Positions 33,731-44,717 of a stretch of 64,000 bases of DNA are shown here, in pieces. Numbering within the stretch: position 1 is the stretch's first letter; each line of letters starts with the position of its first letter. Both the position numbers and the translations under genes were made by a program. Source of the stretch: Hericium rajendrae (lineage: Eukaryota; Basidiomycota; Agaricomycetes; Russulales; Hericiaceae); NCBI GenBank assembly GCA_033439255.1, contig CM065884.1, positions 3,038,001-3,102,000 of the forward strand. Direction: 5' to 3'. The notes under the pieces were generated by a model. The model did not search any database and was not told the DNA's origin. It was given only the letters and a program-made list of their open reading frames with translations.

Positions 33731-36371
33731 ATGAATGGGAGAGAGCCGGAGGACCTGTTGGATGAGAGGAGTGTATTGCACAAGCCACCTCTACACTATG
33801 CCATGCACGAAAAAAACCCTGCAAACCCGACTCAGAAGGGCACCTACTCCAAGCTCACTTGGGCCACCGAGCCGGAAGTCAAAGTACTCCGCAAGTTAAT
33901 TCCGGCGCATCTTGAGGCCAAGGCAGCGAACAAACTCGGCGAGTTTTGGCCCGTGGCCTATAGTCACTGGTTCAACGACTTCCCCGGCACTGACAAGCCT
34001 CCCGAAGGCAACGCTCCACCTATTCGAGAGGTGAGGATATTCCAAAAATTAATGTGCGCGTCCTGATGCTAATAAAATGCGTCAAACGTGTCGCAGCGCA
34101 TCAAACAATGGTTCGGAAACCACTCATCGTGAAGTGTTCAGGGTCAGACAGGCCACAAGAAAACTATCAAGCTTGGCGGCAAGCGAAAGCGCACCGCGGC
34201 GCAAGCGTATCAGTGCCTGTTCTGGGAGTCGAAGCTGAAGGACGTGATCGTGCCCGAATATGAAGCATACCGGACGGAGGAAATCAACAAGGGCAACAAG
34301 CCCATGCATAGTACTCCCTGGCACACCAAGCGTGCCGGAGAACTTCTGCTCCAGGAGTCAGACGAGGTCAAACAACTAGTCGAGAAAGCCATGGATCCTG
34401 ATTTCGAATTGGTCGAGGAGTTTGCTGAGATTGGCGAGCATGACGAGGCTGAGGCGGCACGGCTGATCCAAGCCAAGAAGTACCAAGAGTAAGTCTTTCT
34501 TCATTGTAAAGGTGTAATACAAACCAACCTATGCTAGTGCCATTGACGCGTTTCCGCGCATGGCAACGAATCTTGCACGCGAGCTCGCAAACAAGACTGG
34601 GGGCATGGTTACTATCCTGTTTGGTGCACCTGTACCTGCGATGGCTGGCAATTTGCAAGCGTTTTCGTGAGTAGCTCGCGGTATTCAAATGAAAGAATCA
34701 TGTACTCACGTATCGGGTTAGCATTCACTCAGGCTCGAGCGATGGGAGAACGTTTGGCGCGGCGTATAAGAAATATGCAGAATGTGTTGAGAATCCATTC
34801 CTGGTGTTTATGCGTAGCCTCTATCGTGAGTACACTAATTATTGGCCAATGACCGTGACTTACAAGACACTCTAGCACCTGCCATCTGTCATGAGCGCGA
34901 TTTGACACTGAGAAATGACCAAGGCGCATCCTCCGGGGCAAGTGGCTTGCCAGCCGCATCTTCCAGCGCAGGTGCTACACCCGCCTCAGGACCTGCGACT
35001 GAATCCACACGACCGACAGCAGGGATTGACGGCGAGGATGGCACGATGACTGTGCAGAGCGACACGACGGTGCACGAAAGCAATAAGACAACGGCCGCGG
35101 AGGATGTAGCCGAGGGCACCGAGGCAGAGAAGGTAGCTGATGAAGAGGATGCCGAGACAGAGAAGGCAGCTGATGGAGATGACACCGCAGCAGACAAGGC
35201 AGCTGACGATGCAGCAGCAGCCAAGGCAGCCGATGCAGCAGTAGCGAAGGCTGAGGCAGCCGCACTTGAAAAGGCGAAGAAGAAAGCTGCATGGCACAAG
35301 AAGAAGATAGCCAGGGGGGAGTACACAATCCGCAAGTCGCCGTACGAGTTAGAGCGTGACGCAAGAGTCACGGAGATACAGGCAAAGCTCAAGGCCTGGA
35401 ACATCCCCAAGGCCAGTGATCTCTTTGGACCAAAGGAGCGACAGAAGAAGGCGAAGGGGAAAAAGGGGAAAGACGCGAAGGGAGCCAATGACAAGTAAGT
35501 CACTTTAGCAGCCGATGAACAACAATAACTTATCTTGACTATCAGAGGCAAAACCAGGGAATCTGCAGACGACGAAGAAGCTGGCGAGGTCACAGAGGAG
35601 GAGGAGGATGTCGAAGACGAAGACAACGACAAGGATGACGATGTGAATACGAAGGCTGGCACCAGCGATATTGACGTTGAAGGGCTGCCGAAATGGATGG
35701 GCACACAAGTAAAATATTTGGTGGGCAAAGCATCTGATGATGACTGGCAGGAGCTAGTCAACCTCTGGATAAAGATGGAAGAAAGCTTGGGCTTCGCAGA
35801 TGATAGGGTCAGTGGCTTCATTATCAACGAGCATTTAAAGTACTTATCTGCACACAGAGCAACCAATGCAAGTTGCTGGGCAGCAATCGGCCTGCCGAAG
35901 TTCCGGTGTGGCAGAAAGACGGCCGCCTGTTCACAAAAATGCCGAAGATCGACAATCTGGAGCAGTACGCAGAGGGGTGGCTCGCATGGTGGTGCAGTTT
36001 GCAGCCTGCATCGCGAGGCACAGCCTGGCTGCTTGAACGCACCGCAGAGGCCGACGAGAGTTGGCCAGCGTTGAGAAAGAGTGGCAAGAATGGTTTCGGC
36101 CTGATCTTGATGAGGCTCAATTGGTGGTTCGATAAGGCCGAGGAGGACAAAGAAGTCGACAAGGTGAATGACGCGCTCGAGGATGTATTGTGGGTGGCAC
36201 GGTTGATGGTGGAGGTTGGTGGATCAAAGAAGAGAAAGGCGCTTGACGGAGAGGGTCAGGACAAGGACGAGGAGGACGAGGAGAGGAATAGCCAGGCAAA
36301 ACGGTGAGTCCAACGTCATACACGTCGAAGTCGATACTCACCTACTTGCCTGCAGAGCGAAGATCACGTAG
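33731..36371 (+). pseudogene. Large Ala/Glu/Asp-rich agaricomycete protein with one in-frame TGA
   Basis: The first ATG in frame is 33731 (MNGREPEDLLDERS). Exon 1 reads TYSKLTWATEPEVKVLRKLI and LGEFWPVAYSHWFNDFPGTD. Exon 2 (from 34097) reads RIKQWFGNHSS, a TGA at 34130-34132, then SVQGQTGHKKTIKLGGKRKR and AYQCLFWESKLKDVIVPEYE in the same frame. Later exons read NLARELANKTGGMVTILFG and GRTFGAAYKKYAECVENPFL, a low-complexity part with repeats of EKAADGDDTAADKAAD, a basic AEAAALEKAKKKAAWHKK stretch, LPKWMGTQVKYLVGKASDDD and ARLMVEVGGSKKRKALD, ending AKIT at 36371. Relatives with RIKQWFNN occur widely in agaricomycetes, without known function. No intron that removes the TGA is long enough, so the gene may be dead, read through, or mis-assembled. 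Confidence 0.6.
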
Positions 36372-37109
36372 CATGGGAATCTCGCCAGCGCTACCACACC
36401 ATGGACCCGTTCAACACGGAAACCATTCAAAACGGTACCGAGTGCATTTGTTAGGCAAGATGACAGTCTCAACGACCTCATTATCTACAAACGTTGTGGA
36501 TATATATCTTGAGTTCCGAACCTGTCGCCTGTATCTACTATAGTTGTTACTCATTGCCTGCTTTATTACACGTGATTTTGTTGAATAACAGTGGTTTACC
36601 GGTCTGTATGATCTGGCACGCGCAGCTTTCGGATATCGCTCAATGTCGCAATATTGAGGTTTCAAAAACATAGGGTAGCAAGGGCAACAGAGGGCTGCGG
36701 AACGTTTCGGGCAGTGACAGGGCCCGCCCGGGGAAGCTCGGGATACAGGCCCGCCCGAGCCCCAACTGTGCATATACTAATTTAGCACTGAGCGGGAACA
36801 ACGGCCCGGGCCACCCGTGAAATGTCCTGGCAATGACTGAATAGATTGATTGTTTGTCGTGCCTGGGCTAGAACTCGTGCGGAGAGGGCGGCCCGAAGCG
36901 CCCGAGATTTCCGGTCGACCACATAATATGTTCAATCAATGGATCGTTGACCGTGCTTGGATCTAGATATCACTAAGCGCCCGTCTGAATGACAAGCATG
37001 CTATTTATAGCCAGATTTGCTACAGGACCATCAAGAAGCATCGAAAAGGGGATCGAAGCATCTGTTTTGATGGCCAGGGGCATCAATGGTTTCGAAATAG
37101 TATTATTAC
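36372..37109. other. Intergenic, nothing recognised
   Basis: About 740 bases without a supported gene. A GC-rich palindromic patch (GGGCCCGCCCGGGGAAGCTC near 36720) is the only local feature noted. Confidence 0.4.
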
Positions 37110-37329
37110 TAAGCACTATACCCGAAATAGCAATACTATTAAGCTATAAGCATATTTTATCCATATTATTAAGCTATTAAAAGCCATAGGCTAATATAGG
37201 CTGATATAAAGGACGGATCGTTAATAGAGCCCTTTATCATTTATAACCTTTACTGTAACATGCTCTGGACTAATATAATAGGACTTTCGTTATAAACTTA
37301 GTAGCTATGGCTCTGCTATGGCAACATGC
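37110..37329. repeat. Dispersed AT-rich segment with TGTTACAG motif (copy 2)
   Basis: The minus strand matches 2060-2275 in patches, around TGTTACAG (minus, ending near 37263) and CCTATATTAG. The copies are diverged, so the repeat is old. See copy 1 for possible identities. Confidence 0.35.
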
Positions 37330-37616
37330 ACATCCTCGCGTTCATCGAGGGCTGCTGGCTCGTGAACAAGCTTAGTGTCGACGTGGGGCTGCACGGAGGA
37401 TGCTGCATGCGGTGCGCGAGTCGCGTCTGCCTCGTGGCTAACGCGTGGTTGCGGTGTGCAGTTCACGAGCAGTTCCTCGGCGTCGGATGTGGGTGTCGCG
37501 TTGACTGGGGCGATACGTGTATCGGGCGGACGTACTGGGCTCGTGGTAGCAGCTGGGGCTGCTGTTGCTGTTGCTGCTGCTGCTGCTCGGTGCGCAGCTG
37601 AGTGCTTCTTGCTCAT
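37305..37616 (-). pseudogene. Fragment resembling the HVD-repeat protein at 90-1733
   Basis: A 103-codon frame starts MSKKHSAAHRAAAAATATAA and continues CTPQPRVSHEADATRAPHAA and SSVQPHVDTKLVHEP. The HVDT and SVQ motifs and the Pro/Thr/Ala composition recall the protein at the left of the window, and both lie next to the same dispersed segment. It lacks the helical parts and the conserved C-terminal block, so it is at most a fragment. Confidence 0.3.
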
Positions 37617-37988
37617 ATCGGGTAAATCGCGTGAACGGCGTTGAACGCGGGTGCGAGTGTGGAACTACGAGCACCAGGGGGGTCCTTGACGAGGACACGA
37701 GAATCACAGGGACACGAGAAACACGAGAAACACAGGATAGACTTGGAGCACTTGAAAAGACGAGAAACGCATGAGACACGGGGCGCGAGGATGGAACACA
37801 AGGCGCATGAAAACGAGACGAAAAAAATCCACAAAAAAGCAGAGAAAAAGCAGAAAAGACAGAGAGGACTCAACCCAAAGCTGAAGTGGGTCGAATCACA
37901 CTCTCATCACCAAGATGGAGTGGCCCAAGGGCAAGAGCTAAGCTCAGGGATGATGATAGCAGACAAGGCTACTCTACATGAGGTGAGA

Positions 37989-38359
37989 CTAGCTATGGAC
38001 ATGCTGGCTAAGCCTCGGCATCCTCCGAACCTCTGCATGCAGGGAAGCCTCCGGCTCCCTAGTCCAGCGGCAGAAGAAATCGTTGTCGAGGTGGGCCGAA
38101 TTCAACCTCAAGAGAGGGCCCTGTCAGGAGTAGTGGTCAGCGGGGACGGAAGCAAAACGTGTGCCGGCGGACTCACCAAGCAAGTGGCGACCTGGGTGAT
38201 CCACTCTGCCCAGACATTGCCAGGATCGCCTTCGCGCAGGTGGCCTGACCCGAAGAGGCATTCGAGAGCCTGAATGCCCTTGGGGCAGTTGTTGACATAT
38301 GTGCGAGCCATGGAAGATGAGGTGCTGAGGAGCGAGTCACCTCGCAACTCAGTGTTCAT
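37989..38359 (-). CDS. Small hypothetical protein, two exons
   Basis: ATG at 38359 opens MNTELRGDSLLSTSSSMART and YVNNCPKGIQALECLFGSGH, ending exon 1 at 38177. A 56-base GT-AG intron leads to exon 2 (from 38120), which crosses the block shared with the window start (WTREPEASLHAEV) and stops at 37989. The total is about 104 residues. Family unknown. The overlap of exon 2 with a dispersed repeat and an open plus-strand frame (37641-38273) lowers confidence in the 3' half. Confidence 0.35.
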
Positions 38360-38663
38360 AAGGACTCCGTGACAAGACGGAAGCGCCTGGTGAATTGCCT
38401 CCGGAGAAGCCCCCACGTACAGGTAGCTTCACAGCTTCGTGCAGAAGACCGCGACAGGGCACCCGGCCAAAACAGTTGTCGCTTCAGACTCAATCAGGAT
38501 CTCAGGCCCCGATTGGTGCCCATTTGTCATTTCAACCACGTCTCGTGAACAGGAAGCCTATTTGGCGATGGGCAAGTCCCACAGACAGCATAGTGCACTT
38601 TGGCATCCGAATAGTTCAATTGAGCGGCGAGGCATGCTCACCATCGGCGTACATCATACTATA

Positions 38664-41327
38664 CTAATCCGCGGCCCCTCCTGCGACCCTGTCGCGGGTG
38701 CCCTCCTCGTCTGCTCGGTAGGGCGGAAGCTGCAGCAGCTCGGCCAGGTCGAGTGCCTCCGCCACTAGGCGGTGCATCGTCTCTATCTCATGTGGATCCT
38801 CGCTCACCTCCCCCCCGGCATCTTCCCATGGCAACTCTGGCACGGAGACTGCTTGATGCAGCCTGGCGAACAATGGCTCCAGAGCCCGCTTGCAGGCCTC
38901 TGCGTCTATGACATCATACTGGTACTTGCGGCAGGTGATATCGATTTCCTCCAGGGCCACCGTGCGGCGCGTCTCCCACAGCTCGGACTTGGCCACAGAC
39001 AGGCGGTCCACAGCATCTACCTGATGGTGCTCCAGGGAATCGAGCCACTCGCGCTTCAGCGACGGCATGAGGTACCAACCCCAGTCGAGCCAACGATGGA
39101 CTTTCCCGGATGCGCGGGCGGCCTCGGACAGGAAGTGGTCCGACATCTGCATGATGTCATCCTGCAGACCCACATCGATGGCACTGGCGTAGCGCTGGTA
39201 GTCCTTCTGGAGTCCGAGGCGTCCATGTAGCTTGTTTAAAAACCCTGCCGGACCTTGTCGGAGTTGGGGTTACAAACCACCCGGCAACTTTTCCAGCTAG
39301 GTTAAAAACCTTTCATGGGTTAAAAACTCATTAATCTCGGATAAGATTGTGGCTGACAGGATGATCCAATGGGGATGTATTATATATGACTGTGATCGTA
39401 TTTGAAAGAAGAATCCAAATATAGTACCCATAAGCTTATGTAATCAGGGGTAATTTCTCAATTTGGCAATTATATGATATATATATCATTTTGCTCCGTT
39501 TTTTGTGCTGATTTCAAATCTGATGGCCGATAGGTTATGTAAGCATGTATAATTTCCAAATTTGGTAACTATATGATATATATATGTTTGAGCTCCATTT
39601 TTGAAGCTGAATCTAAATATAATGTTTATATGTTTATATAATCTACTATATATGGAAATTTTTGGTTTGACAATTGAATATATTCATTTTAGCACTATTT
39701 TTCAAGCCAAATGTGAATATAATGTCTGTTTACAGATTGAATAACTGTTTGAGCTTGCAACACTCATACTATGTTATGTAGTAATACAAATCAGTATATT
39801 GGTCATTTTATTTTCTTGCTTTACTACTGAGCTTGATGAAGTATTAGGCTAAATGCAGCTTTTCAAGACCTTTCCAACAATGCTACATTCATATCAATCG
39901 GATAAGTATTGGCTGAGATATTCACAAATCTTTGCTTTGCACAAAGCATTTGGTCGACTATTTTGCAATTTGCAAGTGCATCTGTATAGCTATGCTGGTC
40001 AAACCACTTGTCTGTCACTCACATGCCACATGGCTACGATTTAGGCATATGTCACCTTTTTATATCTGATTAAATATATACTATGTTCACATCAAAGAGT
40101 TGACATTTATAAGAGCATAAGAGATCATAAGATATGATAGATAGATTGACTCAATCACCCATATATACTAACCCAACCCAACCCTATAGCCAACTCATAT
40201 CAGTTGTAATAAGTACTTATAGATAAATACAATCAAACATAATAGAAATGGAGAAATAATAGCAATTAGAGTATAAAAAAGTGACATATGCCTAAATCGT
40301 AGCCATGTGGCATGTGAGTGACAGACAAGTGGTTTGACCAGCATAGCTATACAGATGCACTTGCAAATTGCAAAATAGTCGACCAAATGCTTTGTGCAAA
40401 GCAAAGATTTGTGAATATCTCAGCCAATACTTATCCGATTGATATGAATGTAGCATTGTTGGAAAGGTCTTGAAAAGCTGCATTTAGCCTAATACTTCAT
40501 CAAGCTCAGTAGTAAAGCAAGAAAATAAAATGACCAATATACTGATTTGTATTACTACATAACATAGTATGAGTGTTGCAAGCTCAAACAGTTATTCAAT
40601 CTGTAAACAGACATTATATTCACATTTGGCTTGAAAAATAGTGCTAAAATGAATATATTCAATTGTCAAACCAAAAATTTCCATATATAGTAGATTATAT
40701 AAACATATAAACATTATATTTAGATTCAGCTTCAAAAATGGAGCTCAAACATATATATATCATATAGTTACCAAATTTGGAAATTATACATGCTTACATA
40801 ACCTATCGGCCATCAGATTTGAAATCAGCACAAAAAACGGAGCAAAATGATATATATATCATATAATTGCCAAATTGAGAAATTACCCCTGATTACATAA
40901 GCTTATGGGTACTATATTTGGATTCTTCTTTCAAATACGATCACAGCCATATATAATACATCCCCATTGGATCATCCCGTCAGCCACAATCTTATCCGAG
41001 ATTAATGGGTTTTTAACCCATGAAAGGTTTTTAACCTAGCTGGAAAAGTTGCCGGGTGGTTTGTAACCCCAACTCCGACAAGGTCCGGCAGGGTTTTTAA
41101 ACTGCCTACAAGGTCTGGTGGGAGTCCCGAGATTAGCAGGTACGCAACAATGCCGCAAGCGAGCTTGGACGTACTACGGCGACCATGAGGTCTCGACCCC
41201 AGATCTCGCATTCTCGGATGACCGCGTCGTGCTTGGACAGCATGGACACATCGAGCAGGGTCCATGAGCGCTCCGCAAGGAGCCAGGTCACTTTCTGGTG
41301 GAAGACTTGATCAAGGAAGGTGTTCAT
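38664..41327 (-). pseudogene. Unknown helical protein gene split by a 1.87-kb palindrome
   Basis: Exon 1 (41175-41327) encodes MNTFLDQVFHQKVTWLLAER and CEIWGRDLMVAV. A 66-base intron (GTACGT...TTGTAG, branch GCTAAT) ends at 41106, followed by only three exon bases (GCA) before the palindrome. Beyond it, coding resumes at 39234 with KLHGRLGLQKDYQRYASAID, then QMSDHFLSEAARASGKVHRW, REWLDSLEHHQVDAVDRLSV and EALDLAELLQLPPYR, stopping at 38664. Exon 1 plus GCA plus the resumed sequence stays in frame, giving about 250 residues. The protein is predicted mainly helical; I recognise no family. A TATA box lies upstream at 41391-41400. Confidence 0.5.
39235..41102. mobile_element. Fold-back element: 830-base inverted arms around a 200-base loop
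   Basis: The left arm 39235-40066 and right arm 40271-41102 are nearly identical inverted copies, beginning GTTTAAAAACCCTGCCGGAC. Only a few mismatches were seen. Each arm holds an identical 63-codon frame (MQLFKTFPTMLHSYQSDKYW), which is probably not a gene. There is no target duplication of two or more bases; the flanks join in frame in the host gene. No transposase is present, so this is a non-autonomous long-inverted-repeat element of unknown superfamily. Confidence 0.85.
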
Positions 41328-41390
41328 CGGGACAAGACTGCCGGGCACGAAGATGGCTCGGAGTTGAGTGCCCTCCTGGGGCGGAGCTGC

Positions 41391-41400
41391 CTTTTATAGG
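41391..41400 (-). promoter_or_regulatory. TATA box of the split gene
   Basis: Minus-strand CCTATAAAAG lies 64-73 bases upstream of the ATG at 41327, a normal spacing for a fungal TATA box with a short 5' leader. Confidence 0.55.
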
Positions 41401-41524
41401 CTCACTGCAGCACACCCGCCCAGGGCACCATCGCACAATCAGATTCACGCATGCCCGCGCCCGAATCCCTCATGGGGCTCCAGATTAGACTACGGAGAGT
41501 CTAAATTTTCAGTTAGGGGGAGAA

Positions 41525-42360
41525 TGATGTGCCCCTTAGTGCGCCTTGCAATGGCATTGGCCACTCCCCGCTTCCTTGCCAGTCCCACTCCACTTCACCT
41601 CAGCTGCACCAAGTCCGCCCACTGCGACGTTGCTCCCCGCACAGGACAAGCGCCCCCACGGGTTCGGGACAGACCGGGTCAGACTAAAGCTGGTGTCCCG
41701 TGGTCCGATGCACCGAACGGGCTAGAGATCAACCGACCGGACAAGTCAGCGGCACAGGAACAGAAGCACGCCCAGAAGAACCAGCCGGCTCAGTCAACGC
41801 ACCCTCGAACGCCCACACGCCTCCAGATCATGAGCGGCGCCCGCGACGGTGCGCTACTGACATCATCCCAGCCATTCCAGCTCGACGTGCCTGCCATTCC
41901 TGATGCACGCCCCGGGCGGCGTTGTAAGGTGGCGCCTTTGATTCGCTCGTACCACGCACACGCCCTCTGCCCTGCATGGGCCGAGCCGCAACAACTCCAC
42001 TTGCCAAGGGACCCGGAGCAGGCAAGATCAGGAAGGGATTGGAGATTGGGTCGGTCAGCGGGAGGTTGTCATAGATAGTCGCGCCGGGCCGCCTGAGGCG
42101 GCCTTGCCCATTTGTACCATAGCTACGGACTTGGAGAATCAGAACGGAGTCTGCCCTTTTCCCCTCAGAGCTCAGATTTCACAAAGCCCATTGTTTGACG
42201 TTCTCACAGCCAGCTTCTAAGCACGTCTCAGACGTAGCCTTTCTCACTTTCTCGTTTTGCTCATTGTATTCGTCATACTCATCGCTGTGCCATTATCTAC
42301 AAGCTGTATCACCTAAGACCCGTGAGTCTTGCTGTACCATAATCGTCCCTAGCAGAACCA
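41525..42360 (+). mobile_element. Possible LTR fossil starting TGATGTGCCCC
   Basis: A purine run GTTAGGGGGAGAA (41512-41524) directly before TGATGTGCCCC is the usual layout of a polypurine tract and a 3' LTR. CACATC near 42360 could be the other end. No matching second LTR or coding part is in the window. Superfamily cannot be set; the piece is broken and old or cut off. About 836 bases have no gene I support. Confidence 0.35.
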
Positions 42361-42548
42361 CATCGGAAGTCGTCCGCACGCAGCAAGCTCACCTTCTGCG
42401 ATCTTGCTCCCCCACCCGTAGTACGGTCACCCATCAGCTACACGTCCCAGCGCTCCCCTCTTGAGATACTTGGTCCCCTCGCACCCCCCGGTACTCTGTT
42501 GGTTTTGGTTTTGGCTGCTGCCTCCATTCCCAGGGTCCACACATCACC

Positions 42549-42953
42549 GCCTTCTTCTCTGCCATCAAGGCATTGCATCGGTCATGTGCTCTAGCAGCCC
42601 CATCACATGTTCACTTCCTCACATGACCTGGGGCTATCCTTCACCCATGCCCTTGTTCCCTTTTGGGACATCCTATTGTTCTCCCTCCCATTGTTCTCCT
42701 TTTGGCCACCATTGTTCTCACTCTATTGTTCGACCCGTTATGGTGTCCATTGTTCTTTTCCCATTGTCGTCCCAGTACTTATAGGCTCCCTGTCGCTTGC
42801 CTATTTCCCTAGATTGTCCATTTCGTCTGTACCATACTGTACCTCCAATACAGGTCACTGCACTGCTAGTCGCTCTCTGCTCTCTCGCTCCCATCATTGC
42901 TGGTGACTTGGGTGGTTCTCTGCTGTCTACGACTGAGTCTTGACAAGAACCAC
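42549..42953 (+). repeat. LTR copy A of the TGTCAC/TTGACA family
   Basis: Matches the 423-base LTR of the Gypsy element at 45359-59656 except for a missing left end of about 25 bases. It ends with the normal TTGACA and is followed without a gap by an inverted copy. Confidence 0.85.
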
Positions 42954-43343
42954 CCAAGTCACCAGCAATGATGGGAGTGAGAGAGCAAAGAGCGACTAGC
43001 AGCGCAGTGACCTGTATTGGAGGTACAGTACGGTACAGATGAAATGGACAATCTAGGGAAATAGGCAAGCGACAGAGAGCCTATAAGTACTGGGACGACA
43101 ATGGGAAAAGAACAATGGACACCATAACGGGTCGAACAATAGAGTGAGAACAATGGTGGCCAAAAGGAGAACAATGGGAGGGAGAACAATAGGATGTCCC
43201 AAAAGGGAACAAGGGCATGGGTGAAGGATAGCCCCAGGTCATGTGAGGAAGTGAACATGTGATGGGGCTGCTGGAGCACATGACCGACACGATGCCTTGA
43301 TGGCAGAGAAGAAGGCGGAGAGAAATGGAGTGATCTGTGACAC
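42954..43343 (-). repeat. LTR copy B, inverted against copy A
   Basis: Minus-strand copy of the same LTR, lacking about 20 bases where it abuts copy A and complete at the other end. The two form a hairpin of nearly 800 bases without a loop. Origin could be insertion of one LTR into another followed by loss, or recombination between inverted copies. Confidence 0.85.
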
Positions 43344-43390
43344 ATTGCATCCCCTTATCCCGCTGCTCCCCACTGCACTCACGCATGAGC

Positions 43391-44108
43391 CAGCACCCTG
43401 CTTGTGCCCACCATGCCTCGCGCATGCCCGCCATGCCTCATGCATGCCCACCACGCCTCGAGCATGCCTGCCACGTCCCATGCACGCCAGCCACGTCCCA
43501 TGCATGCCAGCCACATCCCGTACATGCCAGCCACATCCCGCGCACATCAGCCACATCCCGCGGTGCCCCACTTCACCACATCGCCCTTCACTGCACCTCG
43601 TGCATGAATCAGCGGCCAACCCATGCCCCGTGCATGCCCGCTGCACCTCGTGCCTGCTCCCCACATCCTGCTGCACATCGCATATGGGCCAGTGGCAGCC
43701 AGTGCCTCACGCACAGGCCCGCACGCCTCGCGCTTCCATGCCTTGCGTACGGTCCCCAGTACCTCGCACACCGCCATGCGCCACGTCTTCAGCGCACACC
43801 CCTGTGTCTCACATACAGGCCCACCGCAGCCCAATGCCAGTGCACATGGCCATGGTGCCTCCCGTGTCTCGTGCACAGATCCAGCACCTCATGCATGGAT
43901 CCAGCACCTTGCGCATAGGCCCAGCGCTTCAGCACAGGCTGCCATGCCTCGTACGTGGCTGCTGTGCTGCATGCATGACTCTCGCGCCACGTGCATCTGC
44001 CGTGCCTCGTGCGCATGCGCACCCTTGTCGTGCTCTGCCAGCGTGCATGTGCCTGTGCATGGCTCTACCTGTGCATGCCACGTGCCACTGTGCATGCATG
44101 CACTGTTT
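43391..44108. repeat. 20-base GC-rich minisatellite
   Basis: From 43411 to 43570 the unit CCA(C/T)GCCTCGTGCATGCC(A/C)G-like repeats with an exact period of 20 (starts at 43411, 43431, 43451, 43471, 43491, 43511, 43531, 43551). To the right, the same CATGCCTCGTGC words continue out of phase to 44108. All frames across it appear open because the unit lacks stops; I do not call a gene. Confidence 0.8.
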
Positions 44109-44455
44109 TGTTTTGTAGTATACTTGATTGTAGTAACTGTATTGAATATAATGATTTTGACTTTATATTTTTCGTACCTGATTGACTTGAGATAACAATA
44201 TTAGTATTCATATCTCACTTACTGTAGGGGTCATAGGGACCATAGGGACCATAGAAAGCCAGTGAATTTATATAGCAGCTATAGCTGCCCCTTAGAAATA
44301 TATAGCACTATATAGTGTCTAACTACTGCTATATAAGCCATGATAGGCCTCATAGCCTTATATAGTTGAGAAAGGTAGCTACATAGATGATGATAGACCT
44401 CATAGCATTATGATAGGACATATAAATGAACACTAGACTATATAAAATTTTAATT
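44109..44455. other. AT-rich spacer, nothing recognised
   Basis: Repeats of TATATAG and the triplicated phrase CATAGGGAC are seen; no gene. Confidence 0.4.
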
Positions 44456-44596
44456 TCTCAGATGTTGTCCATTTTGTCTGTATCATATTGTACCTCCAAT
44501 ACAGGTCACTGTGCTGCTTGTCACTCTCTGCTCTCTCATTCCTATCATTGTTGGTAATTTGGATGGTTCTTTGCTGTCTATGACTAAGTCTTGACA
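44456..44596 (+). repeat. Old partial LTR of the TGTCAC family
   Basis: Matches the last 140 bases of the LTR (TTGTCCATTT...TCTTGACA) with many transitions, so it is clearly older than the other copies. It lacks the first two-thirds. Confidence 0.7.
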
Positions 44597-44717
44597 AGCA
44601 TCGTATAATGGATTGCTTATTGTATAGAAATAGCATCAGTCTGCTTGTATAGTGGCAATAATAAGTGTAAGAGATAATAAGGCTATATTAAAGCATATAA
44701 CAAACTTGTATAGTAAG

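Noticed and set aside
37641-38273. Plus-strand 210-codon frame rich in Lys/Glu/His
   Set aside because: It overlaps a two-exon minus-strand model and a dispersed repeat; no domain seen. Kept only as an alternative coding strand.
39853-40483. Identical 63-codon frames in both arms of the palindrome
   Set aside because: Identity follows from the inverted repeat; the peptide has no recognisable feature.
41525-42470. Host gene between the TATA gene and the LTR hairpin
   Set aside because: Frames are short and inconsistent, while the purine run before TGATGTG fits an LTR better.
43297-44195. Long His/Pro/Cys-rich frames in the minisatellite
   Set aside because: The 20-base unit has no stop in several frames on either strand; not evidence of a gene.
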